A stretch of 47,670 nt of DNA from positions 1-47,670 of the forward strand of contig JADLGB010000141.1 of NCBI GenBank assembly GCA_020849535.1, given 5' to 3'. Below the pieces are notes generated by a model, which was given only the letters and a program-made list of their open reading frames with translations, searched no databases and was not told the DNA's origin. The position numbers and the translations under genes were made by a program. This DNA comes from Candidatus Hydrogenedentota bacterium (GTDB lineage Bacteria > Hydrogenedentota > Hydrogenedentia > Hydrogenedentales > SLHB01). Each line of letters begins with the position of its first letter. The first letter of the stretch is position 1. Shown piece after piece: positions 25,227-35,200 of the stretch.

Positions 25227-26513
25227 TTACACCGTAATTGTCTCCGTGGCCTTATCCCATTTGGCGCTTTGGCCGCTTTGTTCGGAGAGGACGGCCATGT
25301 GGGCGCAGGTGGCGCCCATGAAGGCGGCCTCCACGGGGGCGATGGTGGCGCCGCGCGTGCGCATGGCGTTGAAGAAGTCGTCGAGGTGAGGCTCGTTGAG
25401 AACCCCGAGCGATTTCACGATTTCCTCCTTCTCGTCCTTTTCCTTGCCCCGGTAGATGGACATCTCGTCCATGTCGCGGACTTCGATAGTACCTTCCGTG
25501 CCGAGGTAGCGTTCCGTGAGCCCATAGTGTCCGTTGAGGTAGGCGGTGATGTAATTGAAATGGAATTGCTCAGGGTATTCGAGGATGACGCTGATGGTGT
25601 CCGGCGTGGTGCGTCCGGAGCTGGCTGTCGCGTACAAACCACCCACGGACATCACGCGCTCGGGCATGCCACAGCCCGTGATGAAGTGGCAGAGGTCAAG
25701 GTGATGCAGCATCAGGTCTCCGGCGGCGCCGTTGGAGTATTCGAGGTACTTGCGCCAATTCACGAAGCGGTCAACGTTGAAGGGATAGGGCTTCGTGTCG
25801 CGCAAGAACAGATCCCAGTGCGTGTTCTCCGCGTTGAGACCTTGCGGAAACTCATAGATGCCCTGTCCCCACGTGTTGCGGTTCACGTGCACGGCGAGCA
25901 GCTTGCCGATGGCACCTGCCTGGAAGGCGGCGCGGGCCGCCTGGTACATGTTGTTGCTGCGAAGCTGGGTACCCACCTGGAAGATGGCGCCGGTTTCGTG
26001 GACTTTCTCGCGGATCGCCTTGGCCTGTTCCATGGTCAACGTCATGGGCTTCTCGGAGTAGACATCGCAGTGCGCTTCGAGCGCCGTGAGAATCACCGGC
26101 GTGTGGATATGGTCGGGCGTGGCCGTGATGATGGCGTCGAGGTGTTCCTTCTCGAAGAGGTCCTCGAAGCGGACGTATTCGCGCATATCGGAGACCTTCG
26201 CGCGGCATGCAGCCAGGGCCTTTGCGCGGTTCAGGTCGCACACGTCGGCCACTGCGACGACATCCACGTCGTTCCGTTTCAACGTGCTTTCAAGGATGGA
26301 GCCGCCACGTCTGCCGATACCGATAAAGCCGCATTGAATACGGTCATTCGGACCCAGGGCACGGCGCTCACGCGTGGGAACTGCGGCAGGCGCGGGGACA
26401 GCGGCCATCTTTTCGCGTGCCTCCGGCGTGGCACAGCCCGCTGCGATTCCTGTTGCCCCGGCGGCCGCCGCATTGCGCAAGAACTCTCTTCGGCTGCTTC
26501 GATTAGATTTCAT
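25227..26513 (-). CDS. Tat-exported Gfo/Idh/MocA family oxidoreductase
   Basis: The 428-residue protein has a Tat signal (Ser-Arg-Arg-Glu-Phe-Leu) followed by a hydrophobic stretch ending Ile-Ala-Ala-Gly-Cys27, which could be a lipobox. The Rossmann domain has Gly-Phe-Ile-Gly-Ile-Gly-Arg-Arg-Gly, then Glu-Lys-Pro-Met-Thr (the catalytic-site Glu-Lys-Pro of the family), and a C-terminal alpha/beta domain with His-His-Leu-Asp-Leu-Cys-His. Such exported, NAD(P)-binding oxidoreductases are common in PVC-type bacteria and probably act on sugars; the cofactor would have to be exported bound. GAGG lies eight bases before the ATG. Three CTCTTA direct repeats lie 47-83 bp upstream. Confidence 0.9.
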   Translation of the reverse strand: MKSNRSSRREFLRNAAAAGATGIAAGCATPEAREKMAAVPAPAAVPTRERRALGPNDRIQCGFIGIGRRGGSILESTLKRNDVDVVAVADVCDLNRAKALAACRAKVSDMREYVRFEDLFEKEHLDAIITATPDHIHTPVILTALEAHCDVYSEKPMTLTMEQAKAIREKVHETGAIFQVGTQLRSNNMYQAARAAFQAGAIGKLLAVHVNRNTWGQGIYEFPQGLNAENTHWDLFLRDTKPYPFNVDRFVNWRKYLEYSNGAAGDLMLHHLDLCHFITGCGMPERVMSVGGLYATASSGRTTPDTISVILEYPEQFHFNYITAYLNGHYGLTERYLGTEGTIEVRDMDEMSIYRGKEKDEKEEIVKSLGVLNEPHLDDFFNAMRTRGATIAPVEAAFMGATCAHMAVLSEQSGQSAKWDKATETITV

Positions 26514-26559
26514 GGCTGCACCTCGCTGTTATCTGTATGCGCATATCCTAAACGATTTC

Positions 26560-26596
26560 CTCTTAGAATCCTGTACTCTTACCTTCAGACTCTTAG
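26560..26596. repeat. Three spaced CTCTTA direct repeats upstream of an oxidoreductase gene
   Basis: CTCTTA(G/C) occurs at 26560, 26576 and 26590, 14-16 bases apart, in the leader or promoter region of the minus-strand oxidoreductase gene. Spaced direct repeats can be regulator sites; no regulator is implied by the context. Confidence 0.3.
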
Positions 26597-26614
26597 GGTA
26601 ATCAGTAGTTACAG

Positions 26615-26652
26615 GTGGCCGGAGTCTCCCGTACTCAATACCCTCCGGCCAC
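26615..26652 (-). terminator. Large hairpin after the unrecognised secreted-protein gene
   Basis: A perfect 10-bp stem (26615-26624 with 26643-26652) with an 18-base loop lies 57 bp beyond the stop codon of the minus-strand gene at 26709. No T-run follows in that direction, so it is a hairpin with possible terminator or mRNA-end function. Confidence 0.4.
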
Positions 26653-26708
26653 GCGCTATGCTGCCACGCTCGGAGAGCGAGGCAGTACCAGAATGCGGTC
26701 CTGAGGAA

Positions 26709-28598
26709 TCAGTGCCGGGCTCCTTCGTAGCTCACGGGCGACCTCAGGATCTGCTGCGTCCGTGCTCGGATTTCCTTGACGACTTCGGCCGTGCGTGGGT
26801 CGGTGACTCCCTCCATGACTGCCTGCTGCCGGAGGAGTTTCACGGCGACCCGGCATTCGGCGACCAGTTCATCCTGGTTATCGCCGATCCCCACCCATTC
26901 CTTGGTGATTGCTTTACAGCGGTCCAGCGCGTCGGGACCTTCGTAGCCGGCGACTGTCTGCCGGAACTTGTCAGCGAGTTCTTTCGCGTAGGCGATAGAC
27001 TTGAGTCCTTCGCGGCGATGTTCGATGGCGGCGGCGATTCCCCCGTTGGCGACCTCCAATTGCGCGAGGAAATCCGCGAGTTCCGGACGTGCCAGTTTTT
27101 GCTGCGCGAGATAGTCCCCCATTTCCTTGCCAAACGCTCCATAGGCATCGATGCGTTCGCGGATGAGCGTGATGAACGCGATGACATCTTCGAGTGCTTT
27201 TGACACTTCGTCCTTGCGAGCGACCTGTTCGCCTTTCTCGTAGATTTCGTTGAGGACATCCCGTGTCGCGCAGGTGGGGGCACCCTGAAAGCGGGTCTGC
27301 TGGCCTTCCACGTCTAGGATGTACTGGCAAGGCCCGACGCCAAGGGTAGCGCGCACCACATCGGTGAGGGTGAACTTGTCCAAAGGCGTGTCCGCAGTGC
27401 GTTCCACGGAATAGACAAGCGCAGGACCCACCCATAGACTCTCCTCAGGCAGCGGATGAAAACTGCCCTCGGGGTTCGTGGTCCAGTTGAACAGCGCCTT
27501 CATCGGCTGAAGAAAGGCGCGGCCTTCCTTGTCGAACCAGCAGGGATACTCGTATCGTCCGAGGACGGTGTTCCAACGCCATCGGCCTCCCTTGTCGCTC
27601 CACCAGTTCTGGCCCGCCCAGTCTTCAGGCAGATCCTCGAAGAGTTCGGGTTTTGCGAACGAGCCATCCGGATTCTGCGTGATCATTTCCCAACTGTCGG
27701 TGAGCCCGCTGGTGCGCCGCCAGTCCACGCGCCAGACTGCCTTGAAGGGTGGCTGCCACGCCAGGGGTAGCTCGTTACCCAGGTCTTCGCGGGCGATATC
27801 GCGCGTGTGCCAGATGCCCGGATCCTCCAGCGCCGCGATCCACACGCTGCCCTCTTGTCCATATGCAATCTCGGATGATTGCAGGGTACGGGACGCGCCC
27901 GTGCCGGAGAAGTTGACGAAGATGTCCTGGTCACGGTTATCCCACACCGTCATGAGCATGGCATTGCCGTTGTCGAGCAGATGGATGAAGAAATTCTCGC
28001 TGGGTTGCTCGGTACGATCGACTGGAATGGATTGCGCATCCAGCACGATATCGTCCGCGAAGAAATCCGGCATCAGGGCAAAGCGACAGGGCGCGTCGAT
28101 GCGAAGGCTTGTTGCTGTGCCGCTCGCTTGCGTTCTCACATGTGGTTGGCCAATACCCAATTCCACGTGCAAGGTGCAAGACTCCTCCGCTCCAAACTTG
28201 ATCGCCAGCTTCACCAAGTCTTGCGTATTCTCCACCACGGACGCGGCCGTGACGGGGCCTGGGTCTGGCGAAGCGACGGGCATAAGTTGGGCCCTCAAGC
28301 GGGGAAGCCCCGACGCCAACGTGTAAAGCTCGATCGCTGAGGATCCCCCTCGCGCCACGAAGGCCACGCGATCATTCGCGGCCACCGCGTCGCCGCGAAA
28401 GTGATAGGCGACGGCGTCTGGGGTGACAACCTCCCAGCGATCCGCATTGCCGAAATCGCCGGGGGTCAACGGGGAAGACGCGTGCACGCCCGTGTCCCAG
28501 AGCACCGTGAACGGCATCGAGCCGGGGCGGACTTCCTGGGCGTACGACGCGGCGCATAAGACGAATATGCTCACAACGAGCAGCGGGTACAACTTCAT
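26709..28598 (-). CDS. Unrecognised secreted protein, 629 residues
   Basis: I do not recognise a named family. A Sec signal peptide ends near Ser-Tyr-Ala-Gln21. Residues ~25-290 look beta-rich, with a lectin- or sandwich-like character. Residues ~290-430 are Trp-rich (Trp-Arg-Val-Asp-Trp-Arg-Arg, Gln-Asn-Trp-Trp-Ser-Asp-Lys-Gly-Gly-Arg-Trp-Arg-Trp-Asn), which suggests carbohydrate contact. Residues ~450-625 are helical and charged, with likely coiled-coil stretches. AAGGAAG lies about nine bases before the ATG. It lies between two Gfo/Idh/MocA genes on the same strand (39 bp from the upstream one, so probably cotranscribed), which points to sugar metabolism. Confidence 0.7.
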   Translation of the reverse strand: MKLYPLLVVSIFVLCAASYAQEVRPGSMPFTVLWDTGVHASSPLTPGDFGNADRWEVVTPDAVAYHFRGDAVAANDRVAFVARGGSSAIELYTLASGLPRLRAQLMPVASPDPGPVTAASVVENTQDLVKLAIKFGAEESCTLHVELGIGQPHVRTQASGTATSLRIDAPCRFALMPDFFADDIVLDAQSIPVDRTEQPSENFFIHLLDNGNAMLMTVWDNRDQDIFVNFSGTGASRTLQSSEIAYGQEGSVWIAALEDPGIWHTRDIAREDLGNELPLAWQPPFKAVWRVDWRRTSGLTDSWEMITQNPDGSFAKPELFEDLPEDWAGQNWWSDKGGRWRWNTVLGRYEYPCWFDKEGRAFLQPMKALFNWTTNPEGSFHPLPEESLWVGPALVYSVERTADTPLDKFTLTDVVRATLGVGPCQYILDVEGQQTRFQGAPTCATRDVLNEIYEKGEQVARKDEVSKALEDVIAFITLIRERIDAYGAFGKEMGDYLAQQKLARPELADFLAQLEVANGGIAAAIEHRREGLKSIAYAKELADKFRQTVAGYEGPDALDRCKAITKEWVGIGDNQDELVAECRVAVKLLRQQAVMEGVTDPRTAEVVKEIRARTQQILRSPVSYEGARH

Positions 28599-28637
28599 CT
28601 TCTGTAACTTCCTTCGCTGTGTTGAAGAGTCACCGCG

Positions 28638-29648
28638 CTATACTTCGCTGATTGCCACGGGACGCCCTTCTTCAACCGATCTATCCGCGGCGATGCAGAG
28701 CGCCATGGTCTTGGCCGCATCGTCGAGGTCCGGAAACGGCGTCGTGTCCGCTTCAATGCAGTCGAGGAAATGGGAGACCTCGCCCTGGAACGGGTGGTGG
28801 GCCACGTCGCCGCTGTCGGGCAACACACTGGGTATCTGCATGAACGCGTTCTGTCCAGGAAAGAGCTTCGGCGCGAAGATGCGGTCATTGCGAAGCGATC
28901 CTTCGGTACCGTAGATGCCGACGTTGAACACATAGGGCATTTGCGCGTCGAAGCAACTCGTGGTGCGGCCAACCATGCCATTCGCGAACTTCACGACCGC
29001 GGTGGTGGTTCCCGCATATTCGAGCGGATTCTCCGTCTTCACACCGTATGCGCTCACCTGAAGCGGTTCGCTGCGCGCGAACCAGCGCAGCGCATCCACG
29101 GCGTGGCACCCCGCGGCCAGCATGGACGTGCCGCCCTGTTGCTTTGTGCCGAGCCAGTGCTCGGGACCGCACCAGATCCGGTGCATGTAGTCCACTTCCA
29201 CCATGAAGATGTTGCCGAAGGCGCCTTGCCGGATCAGGCCGTCGATGGTCATGAGCAGCGGATTCCAGTGAAGCACGAAACTGACGATGGTCTTGACGCC
29301 CGCCTTGTGCACGGCCGCTTGCTGCCGACGCACCTCCTCCATGGTCAAGGCCACGGGCTTCTCGATGATGATGTGCATGCCCGCCTCGGCGGCGTCCACC
29401 ACGTAGGGCGTGTGCTGGTCGTGCGGCGTGCACACCGCCACGACATCGATGTTGGGTTTCTCGATCATTTGGTGGTGATCGGACATGACAACGCAGTCCA
29501 TGCCGTACTTCTTGCGGTAGGCCTCCGCGCGGGTCCGGTTCCGGCTGACGAGTGCGCGAATCTCCGACCGCTCGTCCTGCTGAAACGCCTTAATGTACTC
29601 TTCCGCCACCCACCCGCATCCAATGATGCCAACGCCCAATTTCGGCAT
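28638..29648 (-). CDS. Cytoplasmic Gfo/Idh/MocA family oxidoreductase
   Basis: The 336-residue protein has the Rossmann motif Gly-Ile-Ile-Gly-Cys-Gly-Trp-Val-Ala at residues 6-14, Cys-Thr-Pro-His-Asp-Gln-His, the family Glu-Lys-Pro-Val-Ala-Leu motif and a C-terminal domain with Ala-Gly-Cys-His-Ala-Val-Asp-Ala-Leu. It should be an NAD(P)-dependent sugar or inositol dehydrogenase; the substrate is unknown. No export signal is present, unlike the paralogue at 25227. ATG 29648 is preceded by GGAGGG; the open frame further upstream lacks a ribosome site. A GGTATACT box lies 40 bases upstream. The secreted-protein gene follows 39 bp downstream. Confidence 0.9.
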   Translation of the reverse strand: MPKLGVGIIGCGWVAEEYIKAFQQDERSEIRALVSRNRTRAEAYRKKYGMDCVVMSDHHQMIEKPNIDVVAVCTPHDQHTPYVVDAAEAGMHIIIEKPVALTMEEVRRQQAAVHKAGVKTIVSFVLHWNPLLMTIDGLIRQGAFGNIFMVEVDYMHRIWCGPEHWLGTKQQGGTSMLAAGCHAVDALRWFARSEPLQVSAYGVKTENPLEYAGTTTAVVKFANGMVGRTTSCFDAQMPYVFNVGIYGTEGSLRNDRIFAPKLFPGQNAFMQIPSVLPDSGDVAHHPFQGEVSHFLDCIEADTTPFPDLDDAAKTMALCIAADRSVEEGRPVAISEV

Positions 29649-29666
29649 GATGGTATCCCTCCAGAT

Positions 29667-29695
29667 TTGACCGACGTTGCGAAAGGCAGTATACC
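29667..29695 (+). promoter_or_regulatory. Candidate promoter reading toward the SGNH hydrolase gene
   Basis: TTGACC (29667-29672), a 17-bp spacer and TATACC (29690-29695) form a plausible sigma-70-type promoter about 140 bp before the plus-strand gene at 29834. The opposite strand of the same bases contains a GGTATACT box for the divergent oxidoreductase gene. Confidence 0.45.
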
Positions 29696-29833
29696 TGCTC
29701 ATGGGGATCCGCGCACGCGCAAATTCTGGACACTCAGTCTGAGTCGCGGTTTGAACTTGAAGCGCCTATCCCCCATGATGCTGGAGCCAGATATCGATGC
29801 ATTGAGCGAGCGACAGAAAGCGAGGGAGCAGTG

Positions 29834-30970
29834 ATGCGAGTGCTGTTGACGATGTGTGTGTGTTGCATGGTGGTGGGGGGGCTGATGGCGGTGAATGCGC
29901 AGGAAGCCGCCTGGGGGACGATGACGCAGTGGCTTGCCCCGATCTGGGAAGGCGATACGATGCACGGCGAAAGCGTCCTGTTTGTACAGGAAACGCCGGA
30001 AACCCGCCCCAAAGCCGCACTGTTGTTTCCCGCGGAAACCATTATATCGGTCATCCAGACGTACACCGGAATGCAGTACGTCGAGGGCAAGGACTTCGCC
30101 CTGACGGAGGATAAAACGGGGCTGGTGTTGCCCGAAGGTTCGCGCATCCTTTCGCGCACGCGGGAGGAGCTGTACCCGCCCAAGGACTCGCCGAACTCGT
30201 ATCCCGCGAAACGCGACAGCGACCGGCACATGCTGTTTGGCGAAGGGCATTACTTCCACGACCAGCAGGTCGAGGTGACCTATACGCATAAGGCGGGTCT
30301 GTGGCAAGAGCGCGGCGCGTACGTGCCCGCGGCCGCCACGAATGAGCTGGTCAAGACCCGCGCCAAGCTGAGCGCGCGCGAGCCGGTGACCGTGATCCTG
30401 TTGGGCGACAGCATATCGGCGGGCGGAAACGCCACCGGAATGAACGGGGCCGCGCCGTTTGTGCCATCATTCGGGTGGTTGGTGGCGCACGGGCTACGCG
30501 CGCAGTATGGGACGCCGGTCACTTTCAAGAACTTCGCCGTGGGGGGCAAGGCCACGCCGTGGGGGATCGAGGTCGCACCGGAGATCGCGAAAGAGAAGCC
30601 GGACCTCGCCATTATCGCGTTCGGCATGAACGATGCCTCGGGGCGCCTGGACACGCCTGTGTACCTCGCCAATACAAAGACCATCATGGACAGTTTCCGC
30701 GCGACCAATCCGGACACGGAGTTCATCTTGGTCGCCACCATGACGGGTAATCCGGAATGGACGGCTTCGTCATACGAGCACTACGAGGCGTATCGCGAGG
30801 GCCTGAAGACCCTGGCGGGGCCGGGCGTCGCCGTGGCCGACATGACGTCGATGTGGGAAGAACTTTTGAAGCACAAGGAATACGTGTCGTTTACCGGCAA
30901 CGGTGTCAACCATCCCAACGACATGGGACACCGCCTGTACGCGCAGGTGATCCTGGCGCTGCTGCATTGA
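29834..30970 (+). CDS. Secreted SGNH/GDSL hydrolase
   Basis: The 378-residue protein has a Sec signal peptide (cleavage near Asn-Ala-Gln23). An N-terminal beta-rich region (~25-180) is followed by the SGNH domain: block I Leu-Leu-Gly-Asp-Ser193, block II Gly238 (Val-Gly-Gly-Lys), block III Gly-Met-Asn266-Asp and block V with His360 in Gly-Val-Asn-His-Pro-Asn-Asp. The usual Asp three residues before the His is Gly357, so the acid of the triad is missing from its normal place. It is probably a carbohydrate esterase or deacetylase. GAGGGAG precedes ATG 29834; GTG 29831 directly before it is less likely. Confidence 0.85.
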   Translation: MRVLLTMCVCCMVVGGLMAVNAQEAAWGTMTQWLAPIWEGDTMHGESVLFVQETPETRPKAALLFPAETIISVIQTYTGMQYVEGKDFALTEDKTGLVLPEGSRILSRTREELYPPKDSPNSYPAKRDSDRHMLFGEGHYFHDQQVEVTYTHKAGLWQERGAYVPAAATNELVKTRAKLSAREPVTVILLGDSISAGGNATGMNGAAPFVPSFGWLVAHGLRAQYGTPVTFKNFAVGGKATPWGIEVAPEIAKEKPDLAIIAFGMNDASGRLDTPVYLANTKTIMDSFRATNPDTEFILVATMTGNPEWTASSYEHYEAYREGLKTLAGPGVAVADMTSMWEELLKHKEYVSFTGNGVNHPNDMGHRLYAQVILALLH

Positions 30971-31039
30971 GGTCCGCGCCACAGACCCAGAGAGCGTAAC
31001 GGGCGCGGCGGCGCTTTGGCAGTTCGACGCTGTCGGTTT

Positions 31040-31081
31040 TTGACTCCCCCACATCCGCGTGCTAGGCTATGCGGTTATAAT
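31040..31081 (+). promoter_or_regulatory. Candidate nadA promoter
   Basis: TTGACT (31040-31045) and TAGGCT (31063-31068) are 17 bp apart. A perfect TATAAT (31076-31081) follows but lacks a -35 box at the right distance. Either gives a leader of about 115-130 bases before the nadA ATG. No known NAD riboswitch structure was recognised in that leader. Confidence 0.5.
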
Positions 31082-31203
31082 TGAAGTGCGGAAAGGTGTA
31101 TCGGACGAGAGTTTTCCGGCACCGGTTCCGGCGTACAGACGTCATTGAGATTCGAAGTCCAACCCGCGGCGAACTCGTTCCGCGACATAGGGATACACGA
31201 GCC

Positions 31204-32268
31204 ATGAGCAATACCTTAGCCGTCCAAGAGGCCCCCACCAAGGAAGACACTCTGGAACGGATGCGCGCCAAGCTCTCGGAGTTTGTGCCGGATGTCGAAT
31301 TGCAGCTAAAAGCTGAACTCGCTTATCGGATCAATGTGCTCAAGCGCCAATTGAACGCGGTTATTCTCGGGCACAACTACATGGAGCCCGCGCTGTTTCA
31401 TTCCGTGCCGGACTATGTCGGTGATTCTCTGGAACTGTCGCGGATCTCGGCGAAGACGGATGCGGACATCATCGTGTTTTGCGGTGTCCAGTTCATGGCG
31501 GAAACCGCGAAGATCCTGAATCCCCAAAAGACCGTCCTGATACCTTCTGAGAAGGCCGGTTGCTCGCTCGCGTCCGGTGTGACGGTGGCGGATGTGCGTG
31601 CATTGAAGAGCCTCTATCCTGACGTACCGGTGGTCAGCTATGTAAACACGTACGCGGACGTGAAGGCCGTGTCGGACTACTGCTGCACGTCGGGCAACGC
31701 GGCAGGCGTCGTGCGGCACCTATTGGGCAAAGGACACCAGCACATCATCTTCCTGCCGGACCAGTACCTCGCCCACAATACGGCGAAGGAAGTGGGTATT
31801 CCGTTTGTCATCGCCAACACGGAGAAGGCTGTTGACCTGCCGGAGCGGGCGTTGATCGGTTGGCACGCGCGGTGTGAAGTGCACGAGCTGTTCACGACGA
31901 ACGATGTCACCAGCGTGCGCCAGCAGTTTCCCGACGTGGCGATCGTAGCACATCCGGAAGTGAGCCCGGAAGTGCTGGAACTGTGCGACGCGTCAGGCAG
32001 CACGAAGCAGATGATCGATTACGTGCGCAAGACCACCGCGGACCGCTACCTCCTGCTCACGGAATGCAGCATGGGCGATAACATCGCCGCCGAGAATCCG
32101 GACAAGGAGATGCTGCGCCTGTGCAGCCACCGCTGCCCGCACATGGGCCAGATCACGTTGGAAGACACACTGGACGCGCTGGAGAAAATCCAATACAAGG
32201 TCCATCTCTCCGACGAACTGATCCAGGCCGCGCGCACGCCCATCGACCGGATGCTGGAGATCCGGTAA
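31204..32268 (+). CDS. nadA: Quinolinate synthase A
   Basis: The 354-residue enzyme condenses iminoaspartate with dihydroxyacetone phosphate to quinolinate in NAD synthesis, using an oxygen-sensitive [4Fe-4S] cluster. Family motifs are Ala-Val-Ile-Leu-Gly-His-Asn-Tyr-Met, Gly-Asp-Ser-Leu-Glu-Leu-Ser, Phe-Cys-Gly-Val-Gln-Phe-Met-Ala-Glu-Thr-Ala-Lys and Gly-Ser-Thr-Lys-Gln-Met-Ile. Likely cluster ligands are Cys120 (Lys-Ala-Gly-Cys), Cys224 (Cys-Glu-Val-His-Glu) and Cys311 (Cys-Pro-His-Met), the E. coli-type arrangement; the His-Pro-Glu-Cys of the other subgroup is His-Pro-Glu-Val here. ATG 31204 is the family-consistent start. nadB and nadC are not nearby. It converges on the sigma-factor gene with only 13 bp between stops and no clear terminator. 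Confidence 0.95.
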   Translation: MSNTLAVQEAPTKEDTLERMRAKLSEFVPDVELQLKAELAYRINVLKRQLNAVILGHNYMEPALFHSVPDYVGDSLELSRISAKTDADIIVFCGVQFMAETAKILNPQKTVLIPSEKAGCSLASGVTVADVRALKSLYPDVPVVSYVNTYADVKAVSDYCCTSGNAAGVVRHLLGKGHQHIIFLPDQYLAHNTAKEVGIPFVIANTEKAVDLPERALIGWHARCEVHELFTTNDVTSVRQQFPDVAIVAHPEVSPEVLELCDASGSTKQMIDYVRKTTADRYLLLTECSMGDNIAAENPDKEMLRLCSHRCPHMGQITLEDTLDALEKIQYKVHLSDELIQAARTPIDRMLEIR

Positions 32269-32281
32269 GAGGAAGACGCGT

Positions 32282-35200
32282 TCAGCCTTCGGAAGACTGC
32301 TCGGACGGGGCGTCCTGCGAGGATGCTGCGAGCGCGTCCAGATCAAGATTCACCTCAGTCGACGCGCCTTCCGTCAGAACGACCTCCTGTTCAATATGAT
32401 GTCCTCCGTCCTCTCCGGACCAAGAGAGCGTCAGTATTGCCGGCCCGCTCGGCAGATTGGGGATTCCGAAGGGGTCGCCCGTCTTCACGCCACTATTCCG
32501 GAAAATATGGTAGCGCTGTTCTCCCTGCTCTGCCGGTATTTCCAAGGTTACCCGAAGCGAGCGGGCGATTCCTTGGAACACGCCCGAAAGTGTGCTGCTT
32601 CCTGACCTGAACTGAAACTCAATTGGCACAACGGCCCCCGCTTCAACTGTCAGTCGAGTCTCTATACTCCCACCGGTTACCATCTGCGCTTCTGATGGCA
32701 GTGAAGCGTTCACCCTGCACTCACCTGCGGGCAGACCCCTGAGCGTGCACGTGCCATCCTCGGCCGTTTGCGCGTTCGTGAAGCTGGGGTTCCTTCCGTC
32801 ATAAGCCGCCGGGACTGCTGACACGAAGGCCTTCACAGGCACACCATCCTGCAGAACAGTGCATTCCAGAGTGGCGCCATCGGGAAATCGCACGTCGATA
32901 GGTTCTCCCGCAAAGTGAGCGGACGTCAACTGAATAAGTACTCTCGGGAACTCTGGGTGGGTGACGGTAATGCACTCGTGTCCGAGTTCGTGCGCAGGTA
33001 ACACGAAGCTTCCATTCCTCGCGCTTCTGCACGACGCGAAATCATCGTCCATGGGGCGTTCCGGCACTCCTGAGAAGATCAACGCACCGGGCACTGCCTT
33101 CCCCGTTGCGTCGCGAACATATCCAGCCAAATCCGCTTGCGCCTTTAAGGCAATTTCCAGGTTCTGGATCGGGGCCATGCCCTCCTCCGCCTGGACATCC
33201 GCATACCCGAGCAGATAGCCCTTCGCCCGGGCCGCGATACGCACACTGCCGAGCCGGGAGATTCTGAGTCGAAAGGTGCCGTCGTCTGTTTCCGAAGGTC
33301 TGAACAGTTCGCTGAGCCGGATATACTCCGGCGAATTCGCCCACATTATCTTGTGATCGATGACAAGCCGCCCTGTTGCAGCATCTATGACCCGGCCTGT
33401 CACGGTGATGGGATCGCCCATTACAATGCGTACCGCAGTCGATCCCGCGGTGATGTCCTTCTGCGTGACGCTCAGATGGGCCTCATGTTCGGCAGTCAAC
33501 GTGTAGAAGCCCGCTTGCAGTTCACCGACAGTGAATCGCCCCTCTCCATCGGCCCACGGCTGCAGGTCCAGACCGTTGCCTCTGCATTCGATACGGGCGC
33601 GAGGAATGGGGTTGCCGCGCATGTCAACGACGACTCCGGCGATTTCGAGTGCACCGATTTTGCACACCAGCTCGAGATTCTCAACGATTTCGCCGGGCGC
33701 CAGCACAAGCGTGGGGATTGGATCATTGATGATCTCCACATCGCGGCACACACGCATCCACATGCTATCCGCGAACATCCCCGTGAGTTCGAAGCAGCCT
33801 TTCCGATCACTCACCGCCTCACGCTCGCGGTAGGCCTCACCCATCGAGAACTGAGGGACAACTTTCATTCCCGGCAGTGGATTGCCAAACTCGTCCACAA
33901 CGACCCCGCGAACAACAGCCTCGGGGTACAGAGTAATCGAGACCTCGTTGGGTGAGTTCTCCGGAATGGAGTAAGGGCCGCTGGTGCTGCTGACGAGTTG
34001 GTCCTTCTCCGCCCACGCATAGAGTCCATTCGTGCTGGGGAATCCAGTTACTGTGAACGTTCCGTCATCTGCGCTCGGCACCGTGTTGGTGATACGGAAG
34101 GCATTGACTTCCGTTCGCCCGGTGACCAGAGCACCGGCCACTGGACGGCCTTCCTCGTCGATAACCTTGCCAGTGAACGCCTCTCCGCGCCCAAAACGAA
34201 AACCCGCGACTTCAAGTGTTTGTCCTGCACCGGGAGCCACCTCGCGCATGTACTCCGAGCGAGTCTCCGCACGCCGCTCGAGGGGAACGTAGTATCCGTT
34301 TATCCTTCCGCACGCAACGTGATAGGTACCGGGGGCGATGGACTCAAAACGATATGCCCCCTCCGGATCGGTTGCGGTGTCCACCCGTGCATCCTGAGAC
34401 AACAGCTTTACGGTGACGCCTTCTATGCCGTGACCTGTGTCCTCATCCAAGACCCTGCCGCGGATTACCGTGTCCTCTGGTGTGGCGACTGCCGCAAGGC
34501 GCCCCACCGTACCAACGCCGGATGGCACGGCGGTAGACGTATTCGCAGAGGATAGCGGTTCGGCCACACCTGCCGAAGCAGACGGTGCCTCCCTTGCAGC
34601 TGGCTCACTATATGAATTGACTGGTGGCGGCGTCTGCACGTTGCTGTACACGACGACTGCGCCAACGGCAATCACCAGAACCGATAGGCCCATAGCAAGG
34701 TACTTGAATGACGCGATCGATGCCAGAACTCCGGTTCCTTCTATCAAGGGTCCAGCAAGCGAGATGCGGCCCAGGTTCTCGGCCAGGCCGATGGGGATCG
34801 CAGCGGCCTGCGCCATGTTCTCGCCGAGCATGCCGGCGAAGATGCCTGCGGCCGGCGCGATGACGCCTTTGCGCCGAAGTTGCGCGCGCACCTGCTCCAG
34901 GCCGCGCTGAATGCGTTGGGTCACCGCCGAGCGCGTGACGGATTCCCGTTCAGCAATGGCCTCGTGGGTCAGCCCTTCCAGATAGTGCGCCACCAGCACG
35001 CGCCGGAGCTTATCAGGCAGGGTGTCGATGGCTTCATCGACGAGCGGGTAGATATCAGACCACTCGTGCGCCTCTTGGAACGGCTTCGCCTCGGCAAAGT
35101 GGACTTCCCGCCGCTTGCGTGCCGCTTCCACGCGGAGCCGGTCCAAGGCGCGGTTCACGGCCATGCGGTGTAGCCAAGGGCCGAGGTAACGTTCAGGCGC

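Noticed and set aside
25269..27203. A 644-codon open frame on the plus strand opposite two minus-strand genes
   Set aside because: It lies antisense to a clear Gfo/Idh/MocA gene and to a signal-peptide-bearing gene, has a composition typical of a GC-rich shadow frame and shows no family motifs.
31082..31203. A NAD-sensing riboswitch in the nadA leader
   Set aside because: The leader shows only weak GC hairpins and no conserved core that I recognise.
31945..31965. Loss of an iron-sulfur Cys in NadA (His-Pro-Glu-Val instead of His-Pro-Glu-Cys)
   Set aside because: The protein matches the E. coli-type subgroup, in which the middle ligand is the Cys of Cys-x-Val-His, present here as Cys224.
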